DNA of 64,000 nucleotides from Massilia agilis (GTDB lineage: Bacteria; Pseudomonadota; Gammaproteobacteria; Burkholderiales; Burkholderiaceae_D): assembly GCF_024756255.1 (NCBI RefSeq), contig NZ_JANUHB010000002.1, forward strand, positions 124,001 to 188,000, read 5' to 3'. The notes beneath the pieces were generated by a model. That model had not been told where the DNA came from and searched no databases. It saw only the letters and a list, made by a program, of their open reading frames with translations. Every line of letters starts with the position of its first letter. Positions within the stretch are counted from its first letter, which is position 1. Made by a program: the position numbers and the translations under genes. Below, in pieces: positions 1 through 8,326 of this stretch.

Positions 1-1
1 C

Positions 2-1000
2 CAGCCGCCGGTATTCAACCCGGCGCAGAACCCGTACGCACAGGGCATCTACGCCAACGGCATCATCGAAAGCGCCCAGTCGCACGGCCAGAACGTGAAC
101 ATCTATCCCGAGGTGTCGGGCACGATCCGGCGCATTTTGGTGAACGAAGGCGACGCCGTGCGCGCGGGCGCCCCGCTGGTGCAGATCGACGACAGCATCC
201 AGCGCGCCACCGTTGCCCAGCTGCGCGCGCAGATGGAGGCCGCCGCCACCACGTTGCAGGCGCTGCGCGCCCAGCCGCGCAAGGAAACGCTGGCCGTGTC
301 GCAGGCACAGGAAAGGCAGGCGCGCGCCGACCTGGAGACCGCACGGAACCAGTACGACAAGCAGCAGCGCTCGTACCAGATCGAACCGCGTTCGGTGAGC
401 CTGGACGCGCTGGACACCGCCCGCAACAAGCTGGAAACCGCGCAGGCTGCGCACATTGTGGCCCAGCGCCAGTACGAGCTGACGCGCGCCGGCGCATGGA
501 GCTACGACATCCGCAACCAGGAACGCCTGGCCAGCGCGGCCGATCGCGCCTACCAGGCCGCTGCCGCCCTGCTCGACCGCTACACGCTGCGCGCGCCCGT
601 CGACGGCGTCGTGCTGTCGGTGAACGCTGCGCTGGGCAGCTACGCCTCGCCGCAGGGTGTGTACGACAGCTACACGCAAGGCGCGCTGCCGGCGCTGGTG
701 ATGGGCGCGGACTCCGGGCAGTACGACGTGCGCTGCTACATCGACGAGATCCTCATCAGCCGCTTGCCTGCGCCGGAGCACATCGTGGCGCAGATGGCGA
801 TCCGCGGCACCAATGTCAAGCTGCCGCTCCAGTACGTGCGGGTGCAGCCGTACGTGTCGCCCAAGATCGCGCTGTCGAACCAGCGCCAGGAGCGCGTGGA
901 CGTGCGCGTGCTGCCGGTGATCTTCCGATTTACACGGCCGCGCGACGTGCGGGTGTACCCGGGCCAGCTGGTGGACGTGTACGTCGGCCGGCGCAACTAG
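2..1000 (+). CDS. HlyD-family periplasmic adaptor subunit (5' end outside window)
   Basis: The frame is open from the window edge, so the true start lies upstream. The visible part begins with a short linker and a biotinyl/lipoyl-like half motif (YPEVSGTIRRILVNEGDAV). An Ala/Gln-rich alpha-helical hairpin of about 90 residues follows, then the second half-lipoyl segment (YTLRAPVDGVVLSVNAALGSY) and a beta-barrel domain ending in VYPGQLVDVYVGRRN. This is the standard order of a membrane fusion protein that bridges an inner-membrane transporter to an outer-membrane channel. The outer-membrane factor starts 9 bp downstream and an FtsX-type permease follows, so the likely role is adaptor of a DevBCA- or MacAB-like ABC exporter. 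The substrate cannot be read from sequence. Confidence 0.88.
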   Translation, partial: QPPVFNPAQNPYAQGIYANGIIESAQSHGQNVNIYPEVSGTIRRILVNEGDAVRAGAPLVQIDDSIQRATVAQLRAQMEAAATTLQALRAQPRKETLAVSQAQERQARADLETARNQYDKQQRSYQIEPRSVSLDALDTARNKLETAQAAHIVAQRQYELTRAGAWSYDIRNQERLASAADRAYQAAAALLDRYTLRAPVDGVVLSVNAALGSYASPQGVYDSYTQGALPALVMGADSGQYDVRCYIDEILISRLPAPEHIVAQMAIRGTNVKLPLQYVRVQPYVSPKIALSNQRQERVDVRVLPVIFRFTRPRDVRVYPGQLVDVYVGRRN

Positions 1001-1009
1001 GGGCATGCC

Positions 1010-2455
1010 ATGCGCCGCGCCTGCACCGCCATTGCCACCGCCTGCCTGCTGGCCGGCTGCGCCGCCGGCCCCGATTTCGTGCGCCCCGCCCCGCCGCCGG
1101 ACAGCGGCTACCTGCCGGCAAGCCAGCCAGCCGGTGGCGCGCAAGTCTTCCACCCCGGCGCCGCCGTCGCCCCGGACTGGTGGCGCATGTTCGGCTCGCC
1201 CGAACTGGACCGCATGATGCGCGCCGCGCTGGCCAACAACGGCACGCTGCAGGCGGCCCAGGCCGCGCTGCGCCAAAGCCAGGAAGAGCTGCGCGCCGGC
1301 CGCGGCGTGTTCTGGCCGCAGCTGGACCTGGCTTTTTCGGCACAGCGGCAAAAGGCCGCGCCGCTCACCTCGGGCCTGACCGCGTTGCGGGGCGTGTTCA
1401 ACGTGTTCACGCTGGGCGGCACGATCAGCTATCTGCTCGACGTGGCCGGCGCCAACCGCCGCACGGTAGAGGCGCTGGGCGCGCAGGCCGACTTCCAGCG
1501 CAGCGAGATGCTGGCGACGTGGCTGTCGCTGTCGGGGAACATCGCCACCACCAGCATCGCGCGCGCCGCCTATGCGGCACAGATTGCAGCCACGCGCGAG
1601 CTGGTGCGGCGCCAGGCCGAGCAGCGCGACATCGCGCGCACCCAGGCCGCCGCCGGCATCGCGCCCTTTTCCAACGTGCTCAGCATCGAAAGCCAGCTTG
1701 CCAGCAGCCGTGCCCAGCTGCCGGCGCTGCAGCAGCGCTATGACCAGGCCACGCACCTGTTGGCCACGCTGGTGGGCCGCTCGCCCTCGCAATGGAGCGC
1801 GCCACCGCTCGCGCTCGACCAGCTCACCCTGCCGCGCGACCTGCCGCTCACACTGCCGTCCGAACTGGTGCGCCGGCGCCCCGACATCCTCTCGGCCGAG
1901 GCGCGCCTGCACGTGGCCAGCGCCAACATCGGCGTGGCCACCGCCGCGCTGTTCCCGAAAGTGAGCCTGGCCGCCAGCTACAGCACCGAAGGCCGCGAGA
2001 TCGAGCACATGACCGGCCCGCACGGCAGGTTCTGGCAGACCGGCGCCATCGTCGACCTGCCGCTGTTCCATGGCGGGACGCTGGCGCACCAGCGCGACGC
2101 GTCCGTCCTGGCATGGCGCGGCGCGCTTGCGAACTACCGCCAGACCGTGCTCGCCGCATTCGCGCAGGTGGCCGACGCGTTGAGCGCGCTGGGCCACGAC
2201 ACCGACGCGGTGGCGGCCCAGCAGCAGGCGCTGGACGCGGCCCGGCAGGCGCTCACGCTGCTCGAGGCGAACTACCGCGCGGGCCTGGTGAGCTACCTCG
2301 ACGTGCTGGTGGCCGACGCCCAGCTGCAGCGCGCGCAGATCGATTTCATCCAGGTCCGCGCCCAGCAACTGCAGGACAGCGCGGCGCTGTACCTGGCGCT
2401 GGGCGGCGGCTGGTGGGGCCTGCCCGCGCAAAGCCTGCAGGGGCCCCCGCCATGA
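1010..2455 (+). CDS. NodT/OprM-type outer-membrane efflux lipoprotein
   Basis: This 481-residue protein starts with a lipoprotein signal: basic MRRA, a short hydrophobic stretch, then the lipobox LLAGC with the acylated Cys at about residue 17. Two TolC-type repeats follow, rich in Ala, Gln and Leu. They contain the family signature near residue 285 (PSELVRRRPDILSAEARLH) and a second-repeat motif late in the protein (ANYRAGLVSYLDVLVADAQ). The length fits the NodT group. It should form the trimeric outer-membrane duct of the exporter encoded with its neighbours. Its stop overlaps the start of the permease gene by four bases (ATGA), which implies translational coupling. Confidence 0.93.
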   Translation: MRRACTAIATACLLAGCAAGPDFVRPAPPPDSGYLPASQPAGGAQVFHPGAAVAPDWWRMFGSPELDRMMRAALANNGTLQAAQAALRQSQEELRAGRGVFWPQLDLAFSAQRQKAAPLTSGLTALRGVFNVFTLGGTISYLLDVAGANRRTVEALGAQADFQRSEMLATWLSLSGNIATTSIARAAYAAQIAATRELVRRQAEQRDIARTQAAAGIAPFSNVLSIESQLASSRAQLPALQQRYDQATHLLATLVGRSPSQWSAPPLALDQLTLPRDLPLTLPSELVRRRPDILSAEARLHVASANIGVATAALFPKVSLAASYSTEGREIEHMTGPHGRFWQTGAIVDLPLFHGGTLAHQRDASVLAWRGALANYRQTVLAAFAQVADALSALGHDTDAVAAQQQALDAARQALTLLEANYRAGLVSYLDVLVADAQLQRAQIDFIQVRAQQLQDSAALYLALGGGWWGLPAQSLQGPPP

Positions 2456-3594
2456 AGCTGCCCGGCCACTGGCGCATCGCCTATAAGCTCTTGACCAACG
2501 ACCGCGGCAAATTCTTCGCACTGCTGGTCGGGATTACCTTCGCGGTGTTCCTGATGGTGATGATGACCTCGATTTTCTCGGGGGTGCTCAAGCGCTCCTC
2601 GGCCACCGTGACCAACATCGGCGCCACGGTCTGGATCATGGACCCGGCAGTAAACACGGTGGCCAACACCATTCCCGTGCCCGACTACCTGCTGGATGCG
2701 GTGCGCAGCATTCCCGGCGTGCGCTACGCGGTTCCGATGTACACCGGCGGCGCGCTGGTCAAGCTGCGCAGCGGCCACTTCCAGTCCGTGAGCGTGATCG
2801 GCCTGGACGACACCACCCTGTTCGGCCGCCCGCCGCTCGAGGCGGGCAACATCCAGGACATCTACGGCGAGAACGGTTTCATCGTGGTGCGCGACGCCGA
2901 ATACCGCAAGCTGGAAAATCCCGCCATCGGCACCGAATTCGAGCTCAATGACCACCGCGGCGTGATCGTCGGGATCGCCAGGGTGGCGGCGGGCGGCCTG
3001 TTCGGCGTACCCACGCTGTACACCACCTACAACCGCGCGATCCAGTACATCCCGTCCACGCGCTTCACGATCTCGTACATCCTGGTCGAGGTGAAATCGC
3101 AGGCGGCCATCGGGCAAGTCAAGCGCGAGGTCACGCGACTGGGCTACCTGGCCCTGACCCGCGACGAGTTCATCGCGCGCATCAGCGACTTCTACAAATA
3201 CCAGACCGGCGTGGGCACCAATATCCTCTTGATGACCGTGATCAGCTTCATCGTCGGGCTGTCGATCTCGGGCCAGACCTTCTATACCTTCATCCTCGAA
3301 AACCTGGACAAGTTCGGGGCGCTCAAGGCCATCGGCGCCAAGAGCCGCGAGCTGGTGTACATGATCCTGTTCCAGGCCACGTTCACCTCGCTGACCGGGT
3401 ATGGCCTGGGTGTGGGCCTGTGCACGCTGCTCGTCACGCTGGCCAAGCTGCGCCTGCCGAACTACGCCTCGCAGATCACCTACGGGAACCTTGGGCTCGC
3501 GCTCGGCATGGTGGTGCTGATCGCGGCCATGTCGAGCTACATCGGCATCCGCAAGATCCTGCGCATCGAAGCCTTCGACATCTTCCGCGGCTAG
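2452..3594 (+). CDS. FtsX/DevC-type ABC exporter permease
   Basis: The 380-residue protein has one membrane segment near the N-terminus (about residues 20-42). A periplasmic domain of roughly 200 residues follows, and then three C-terminal membrane segments, with the FtsX-type loop ENLDKFGALKAIGAKSREL between the first and second. This is the four-helix layout of MacB, LolCE and DevC permeases, but there is no ATPase domain, so a separate ATP-binding subunit is needed. None is downstream; it probably lies upstream of the window. The start is the ATG that overlaps the previous stop. The stop codon overlaps the stop of the opposite-strand gene at 3591. Confidence 0.9.
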   Translation: MKLPGHWRIAYKLLTNDRGKFFALLVGITFAVFLMVMMTSIFSGVLKRSSATVTNIGATVWIMDPAVNTVANTIPVPDYLLDAVRSIPGVRYAVPMYTGGALVKLRSGHFQSVSVIGLDDTTLFGRPPLEAGNIQDIYGENGFIVVRDAEYRKLENPAIGTEFELNDHRGVIVGIARVAAGGLFGVPTLYTTYNRAIQYIPSTRFTISYILVEVKSQAAIGQVKREVTRLGYLALTRDEFIARISDFYKYQTGVGTNILLMTVISFIVGLSISGQTFYTFILENLDKFGALKAIGAKSRELVYMILFQATFTSLTGYGLGVGLCTLLVTLAKLRLPNYASQITYGNLGLALGMVVLIAAMSSYIGIRKILRIEAFDIFRG

Positions 3595-4103
3595 CGCCCG
3601 CGCTGCCGGTAGCCACGGCCGCCGCGGCCGAACAGCGGGCAGTAGTTGGTGCTCGCCTCCAGGTTGGGCCCGGCCCTGCCGCTGCCATCGACCACGCGGA
3701 TCCAGCCGTCCGGATGCGCCGGCGACGGCGTCTCGCCGCAATTGGTGTGCACGAAATGGATGCCCACGCCGCGGTCGTACAGCTCGCCGCACAGCGCGAG
3801 CTTGTCGCCCACGCGGATGGCGTCGATCGGCGCCGGCACTTCGGGCCGGTCCGGCTGGTAGCCGCTTGCGAACACGTTGTCGATCGCCACGTCATAGACC
3901 TGGCCGTCCTGGTCGGCGCGCAGCTTCAGGTGCGTGTGCGACAGCTCCACGCCCTTGCGGAACTGGCCGTGCGTGAACTTGGGGCCCTTGACCACGGTCC
4001 CCGACACATACGAGCCGCGCGCCGCCTCGCAGGCCTGGCGGTCATCGGCAAAGGCGGCAGTGGCCGCCGCCAACAGTGCAATTGCGAGCAAAGGTCGTTT
4101 CAT
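3591..4103 (-). CDS. Secreted protein, probable DUF3465 family
   Basis: The 170-residue protein has a clear Sec signal peptide (MKRPLLAIALLAAATAAFA, cut before DDRQ). The mature part describes a small beta-rich fold. The segment near the C-terminus, GIHFVHTNCGETPSPAHPDGWIRV, resembles the WTH...HPDGW motif of DUF3465 proteins, whose function is not known. Three Cys residues, in ALCGELYDRG, HTNCGE and NYCPLFG, could make a disulfide in the periplasm. The last 15 residues are Gly/Arg-rich. The start chosen is the ATG giving the signal peptide; the frame stays open upstream without a plausible initiation site. It converges on the permease gene with overlapping stop codons. Confidence 0.7.
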   Translation of the reverse strand: MKRPLLAIALLAAATAAFADDRQACEAARGSYVSGTVVKGPKFTHGQFRKGVELSHTHLKLRADQDGQVYDVAIDNVFASGYQPDRPEVPAPIDAIRVGDKLALCGELYDRGVGIHFVHTNCGETPSPAHPDGWIRVVDGSGRAGPNLEASTNYCPLFGRGGRGYRQRGR

Positions 4104-4197
4104 GTTCTCTTTTGATGGTGGTGCCGCCCCGACTCGTGCGCGGAGCGCAGCGCCGGATATTGTACGCTGGGCACGCCCCGCGTTATCATCCGCGACC

Positions 4198-4881
4198 ATG
4201 TCTTTACTCGCCCGCCCCGCCACCCTCGCCGCCGCCCTGCTGGCATGCCCGTTTGTCCACGCGGCCCGCCCGATGGTCACGGACGACGCTTCCATCGTGG
4301 CGCCGCGCGAGTGCCAGGTCGAAGCCTGGACCGACCGCCATCCGGGCGACATCCAGTACTGGGCGGTCCCGCACTGTAACCCTGGCGGCGACTGGGAACT
4401 GGCCGCGGGCGCGGGCGAACTTCGCCCCACCCCGGCGCACGCTTCCACCTCGGGCCTGCTGCTGGCAAAGACCGTGTTCCGGCCGCTGGAACCGAACGGC
4501 TGGAGCGCCGGAATGACGCTGGCTAACCAGTTCGGGCGCGGCAGCGGATTCCTCTCGAATGCGTCGCTGAACGCTCTGCTGAGCTTTTCCCTGATGGACG
4601 ACGCGGTGCGCGTGCATGTGAATGCCGGCTGGCTGCGCGTGCACGGGGCGCGCTCGGGGCCGAGCTGGGGCCTGGGCGGCGAGTGGACCGCCAGCCCACG
4701 CTGGAGCCTGACGCTGGAATCGTATGGCCAGGGAAGCACTTATGCCCAGGCAGGCGTGCGCTATGCCACGCCCTCGGGCGACGTCATCCTGGACGCGGCG
4801 CTGGGCGACCGCATCAGCCTGCGCGGCAAGGAGCGCTACCTGGCGTTCGGCCTGACCTTCACCGGGCTGTCGCTGCGCTGA
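4198..4881 (+). CDS. Exported beta-rich protein, possible outer-membrane barrel
   Basis: The 227-residue protein has a Sec signal peptide ending near VHAARP. The mature part consists of alternating short strands with aromatic residues (ECQVEAWTDRH, WSAGMTLANQF, VRVHVNAGWLRV, WSLTLESYGQG, YLAFGLTFTGLSLR). Its last strand is amphipathic but ends in Arg instead of the Phe/Trp usual for BamA substrates. The opening ARPMVTDDASIV recurs in proteobacterial proteins annotated only as hypothetical or putative transporters, so I assign no function. It diverges from the DUF3465-like gene, with about 95 bp between them that must hold both promoters. Confidence 0.72.
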   Translation: MSLLARPATLAAALLACPFVHAARPMVTDDASIVAPRECQVEAWTDRHPGDIQYWAVPHCNPGGDWELAAGAGELRPTPAHASTSGLLLAKTVFRPLEPNGWSAGMTLANQFGRGSGFLSNASLNALLSFSLMDDAVRVHVNAGWLRVHGARSGPSWGLGGEWTASPRWSLTLESYGQGSTYAQAGVRYATPSGDVILDAALGDRISLRGKERYLAFGLTFTGLSLR

Positions 4882-4884
4882 CGC

Positions 4885-6192
4885 TCACTTCGGTTCCAGC
4901 CCGGGCAGCTTGAGGCGCCCGAGGTGGTAGTCGTACTCGTACACCTCGCCATAACGGCCCCATTCCACCGCAATCTCCAGCGTGCGCTTGGCCTCGTCGG
5001 ACTCCATGTGCTCTTCCAGCAGTTCCAGGAACGGCTGCTCCGACACGGTGCCGCTTTCGTCCGCCGTCAGGCGTTCGCGCACCAGGGCGGCCAGCGGCAC
5101 GTTGGCCAGCAACTGGCGCCCGAAGATCTCCTGACGCTCCTGCTGGTCGGCGCCGGCGTAGCGCATGCCCAGCGGCGTGAGCATGATGTCGCCCGACTCC
5201 ACCTGCGACAGGCCCAGCATGCCCATCGCCTCGTAGGTCGGGAACAACTCCTCGTCGGGCAGCTCGGCTTCCTCGGCCAGCTTGGGCAGGTCGGCGCGGC
5301 CGTCAAAGGGCGGCTGCGCGACCAGGTCCAGCACTGCTTCGATGCGGTCGATGTCGGTATCGGGCAGCCGGTAGTCCGGTTGCACGGGAGCGGGCGCGGC
5401 GCCGGCGGCAACCTGCGGCGCCGGGCGCATGGTCATCAGGCCATACACCTGGTCCACCAGCGCGCGCACCCGTGGCGAGTCCACGTCGCGCGGGCGCGGC
5501 AGGTTGATCGCCACCTCGCTCACGATGCGCCCGGGGTCGCTGGACAGGATGATGATGCGGTCGGCCATCATCACCGCCTCTTCGATGTTGTGCGAGACCA
5601 CGACGATGCCGCGCGTGGGGATCTGGTTGCTGTCCCACAGGTCGAGGATGTCGTTGCGCAGCGTCTCGCCGGTCAGCACGTCGAGCGCGGAAAACGCCTC
5701 GTCCATCAGCAGCACGTCCGGATTGGTCACCAGCGCGCGCGCGATGCCGACGCGCTGGCGCATGCCGCCGGAGAGCTCGCGCGGCAAGGCGCCGCCAAAG
5801 CCGGCCAGGCCGATCATCTCCAGCACCGCATCGGCGCGCTGCTCCCGTTCGGCCGGCGGCACGCCTTGTGCCTCCAGGCCCAGCTCCACGTTCTGCTGCA
5901 CCGTCAGCCACGGGAACAGCGCAAACGACTGGAACACCATCGCCACACCGCTCGCCGGTCCGTCGATTGGCCGCGCGCGATAGCTGGCACGCCCGCCGTC
6001 GGCCGGGACCAGCCCGGCCATGATCCGCAGCAGCGTCGACTTGCCCGAGCCGGACTTGCCCAGCAGGGCCACGATTTCGCCCTTCTGCAGGGCGAAGTCC
6101 ACCTTGTCGAGGATGCGGCGCGGCGCGCCTTCGGCACTGGTGAAGGTCTTGCCGACGCCTTCGAGCGCGATCAGGATTTGTTCGGTCATCAT
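4885..6192 (-). CDS. NitT/TauT-type ABC transporter ATP-binding protein with C-terminal AAA-associated domain
   Basis: The first 260 residues are an ABC ATPase: Walker A (GKSGSGKST), Q-loop (VFQSFALFPW), signature (LSGGMRQR), Walker B (VLLMDEAF) and H-loop (VVSHN). This pattern is typical of the nitrate/sulfonate/taurine importer family. Residues 285-435 form an extra alpha-helical region (IDRIEAVLDLVAQPPFDGRADLPKLAEEAELPDEEL onwards in two blocks) like the AAA-associated domain found on some of these ATPases; it looks like a winged-helix-like regulatory tail. Two in-frame ATGs sit behind AAGGAGG; the second, at 6189, has the better spacing. The gene follows the permease gene by 6 bp, so they form one unit. 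The substrate is unknown. Confidence 0.9.
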   Translation of the reverse strand: MMTEQILIALEGVGKTFTSAEGAPRRILDKVDFALQKGEIVALLGKSGSGKSTLLRIMAGLVPADGGRASYRARPIDGPASGVAMVFQSFALFPWLTVQQNVELGLEAQGVPPAEREQRADAVLEMIGLAGFGGALPRELSGGMRQRVGIARALVTNPDVLLMDEAFSALDVLTGETLRNDILDLWDSNQIPTRGIVVVSHNIEEAVMMADRIIILSSDPGRIVSEVAINLPRPRDVDSPRVRALVDQVYGLMTMRPAPQVAAGAAPAPVQPDYRLPDTDIDRIEAVLDLVAQPPFDGRADLPKLAEEAELPDEELFPTYEAMGMLGLSQVESGDIMLTPLGMRYAGADQQERQEIFGRQLLANVPLAALVRERLTADESGTVSEQPFLELLEEHMESDEAKRTLEIAVEWGRYGEVYEYDYHLGRLKLPGLEPK

Positions 6193-6198
6193 GCCTCC

Positions 6199-7932
6199 TT
6201 ACAGGCTGCGGTCGCCGGCGAGCAGGTACAGCTTGCGCCAGAAGAACCGGTTCAACAGCATCACGAAAATGCACATCACGCCGATGCCAAGCGCGATGCG
6301 GTGGAAGTCGCCGGCATCGGTCATCTGCTTGATGTAGCTGCCAAGGCCCTGGGCGGCCAGCGTGGTCTTGCCCCAGGTGACGTATTCGGCCACGATACTC
6401 GCGTTCCACGAACCGCCGCTGGCGGTGATGGCGCCGGTCAGGTAAGCCGGGAACACGGCCGGCAGGTACACCCGCTTCCATTTGAGCCAGCCCTTCAGGC
6501 CCAAATTGTCGGCCGCCAGCCGCAGCTCGGTGGGCACGGTCGACGCGCCGGCCACCACGTTGAACAGGATGTACCACTGGGTACCGAATACCATCAGGGG
6601 ACTGAGCCAGATGTCCGGGTTGAGCCGGAACGTGACCAGCACGAACACCACCACCGGGAACATCAGGTTGACCGGGAACGCAGCCAGGAACTGCGCCACC
6701 GCCTGCACGCGCTGCGAGTAGCGCGGACGCAGGCCGATCCATACCGCGACCGGCACCCACACCAGCGAGGCGAGCGCAATGAGCAGCATCACGCGCAGCA
6801 GCGTGGCCAGGCCCAGCAGCACCACATGGCCGACCTCGGCCCACCCCACTTGCGCATGCACGTACACGATCAGCCGCAGGCTGGCGTAGCAGGCGGCCAG
6901 CGCGAGGAAGCCATCCCACAACCGTGGCAGCGCGCGCTGCCAGGGGGCCGGCGCCTGTGCGCTGGCCCGCACGACCGGCGCACCGCCGAACCAGCCCAGC
7001 GCGCCGCGCATGCGTGCCCAGAAGCGGTCCGCCAGCCGGCGCATCCAGCGGCTGCGGCGGCCCCAGTCCAGCAGCCACGAGCGCTGCGCCGTCTCGCCCT
7101 GCGACTCCTCGAAGCGGAACTTGTCGGCCCAGGCCAAGAGCGGCCGGAAGAACAGCTGGTCGTACAGCACGATCCCGGCCAGCATCGCCCCGATCGCCGC
7201 GGCGACGGCGCGGCCGTTCTCCTGCTCGATCGCCACCGCGATGTAGGCGCCGATCCCGGGCAGCTTGATGTCCTGGCCGGCCACCGAGATCGCCTCGGCC
7301 GCGACCAGGAAGAACCAGCCGCCGGACATCGACATCATCATGTTCCACAGCAGGGCCGGCATCGCGTACGGCAGTTCCAGGCGCCAGAAGCGCTGCCAGC
7401 CCGACAGGCAGAACACCCGCGCCGCCTCGGACAGTTCGGCCGGCACGGTGCGCATCGACTGGTACAGGCTGAACGCCATGTTCCACGCCTGCGAGGTAAA
7501 GATCGCAAACACCGCCGCGCACTCGACGCCCAGCAGGCTGCCCGGGAACAGTGCAATGAAGGGGGCGATCGCGATCGCCTGGAAGCCCAGGATCGGCACC
7601 GACTGCAGGATGTCGAGCAGTGGAATGAGCACCTTTTCGGCCGCCCGGTACTTGGCCGCGACCGCCGCGAACACGAACGAGAACAAGAGCGAGCAGCCGA
7701 GCGCCATGAACATGCGCAGGATGGTGCGCAGCAGGTAGTACGGCAGCACCGCCACATCCAGCGAAATCGGCGTGGCCTGCCCCAGCACGAACGGGCGCGC
7801 CATTTGCATGGCGCCGTAGGCGGCCGCGGCCAGTACCGCCAGCACCAGCGGCAGCAGCACCCAGTCCCAGCGATTGGGCCCGCGTGCGGCCCTGCCCTGG
7901 CCGCCCTGCCGCACATTGAAGAACTCGAACAT
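6199..7932 (-). CDS. NitT/TauT-type ABC transporter permease with two transmembrane domains
   Basis: At 577 residues this is about twice the usual permease length and it carries two copies of the binding-protein-dependent transport fold. Each copy has an EAA-type cytoplasmic loop: LSEAARVFCLSGWQRFWRLELP in the first half and LRLAADNLGLKGWLKWKRVYLP in the second. They are joined by a basic linker of about 50 residues. One chain therefore supplies the whole membrane channel. The start is the ATG preceded by AGGGA at 7 bases; the frame continues upstream without a better site. No periplasmic binding protein is encoded beside it, which is unusual for an importer and leaves the substrate open. Confidence 0.88.
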   Translation of the reverse strand: MFEFFNVRQGGQGRAARGPNRWDWVLLPLVLAVLAAAAYGAMQMARPFVLGQATPISLDVAVLPYYLLRTILRMFMALGCSLLFSFVFAAVAAKYRAAEKVLIPLLDILQSVPILGFQAIAIAPFIALFPGSLLGVECAAVFAIFTSQAWNMAFSLYQSMRTVPAELSEAARVFCLSGWQRFWRLELPYAMPALLWNMMMSMSGGWFFLVAAEAISVAGQDIKLPGIGAYIAVAIEQENGRAVAAAIGAMLAGIVLYDQLFFRPLLAWADKFRFEESQGETAQRSWLLDWGRRSRWMRRLADRFWARMRGALGWFGGAPVVRASAQAPAPWQRALPRLWDGFLALAACYASLRLIVYVHAQVGWAEVGHVVLLGLATLLRVMLLIALASLVWVPVAVWIGLRPRYSQRVQAVAQFLAAFPVNLMFPVVVFVLVTFRLNPDIWLSPLMVFGTQWYILFNVVAGASTVPTELRLAADNLGLKGWLKWKRVYLPAVFPAYLTGAITASGGSWNASIVAEYVTWGKTTLAAQGLGSYIKQMTDAGDFHRIALGIGVMCIFVMLLNRFFWRKLYLLAGDRSL

Positions 7933-8326
7933 CAACACATCCCTGACCGCACGCGTGCGGCTCGCCCAGGCGCGCCTCTGGCGCCTGTGGTTGACCCGTC
8001 GTTTGGCCGCGCTTGCGGCATCGATGGTGCGCCGGCACGCGCGCAGGCAAACGCTGCCGCGCGCCATGCCGGTTTTGCGTGTGTTGCTGACTATACGGAT
8101 GCGCCGGCCAGGACCGGCACACAAAGACGCCATCATCCGTGGCAGGATGACGGCAGGGGACGGGGAACGCCTGCGTTATCTTGCCAAGGAAGCGCCAGCC
8201 TCGTGCTGGCTACAACTGTCGCTTGAACAAGTGCCCATGAGTGGACCCGAAAAATGAAAACAGCGCGAGTGTAAGTGGGCAGTGGCTGCTCCGTCAAGGC
8301 AAAAAGCGACCTCGGCCGGTCACGCC
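7933..8326. other. Intergenic region upstream of the ABC operon
   Basis: This 394-base stretch separates the Nramp-like gene from the ABC operon, both on the minus strand. It must hold the operon promoter and the 3' end of the Nramp transcript. I see one clear hairpin at 8194-8210 (GCCAGC, 5-base loop, GCTGGC) but no T-run on either side, so I do not call it a terminator. No credible coding frame or RNA gene is visible; the open frames here continue shadows from the neighbouring genes. Confidence 0.5.

Noticed and set aside
5303..8122. Minus-strand open frame of 939 codons overlapping both ABC genes in another phase
   Set aside because: Real motifs (Walker boxes, EAA loops) are all in the other minus-strand frames; this one has Arg/Gly/Ala-rich shadow composition.
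4924..8226. Long plus-strand open frame of 1100 codons opposite the ABC importer genes
   Set aside because: It mirrors the third-codon GC bias of the ABC ATPase and permease genes. The translation is His/Gln/Arg-rich low-complexity without domains. The same applies to long antisense frames at 35459-37858, 44199-46685 and 48276-50915.
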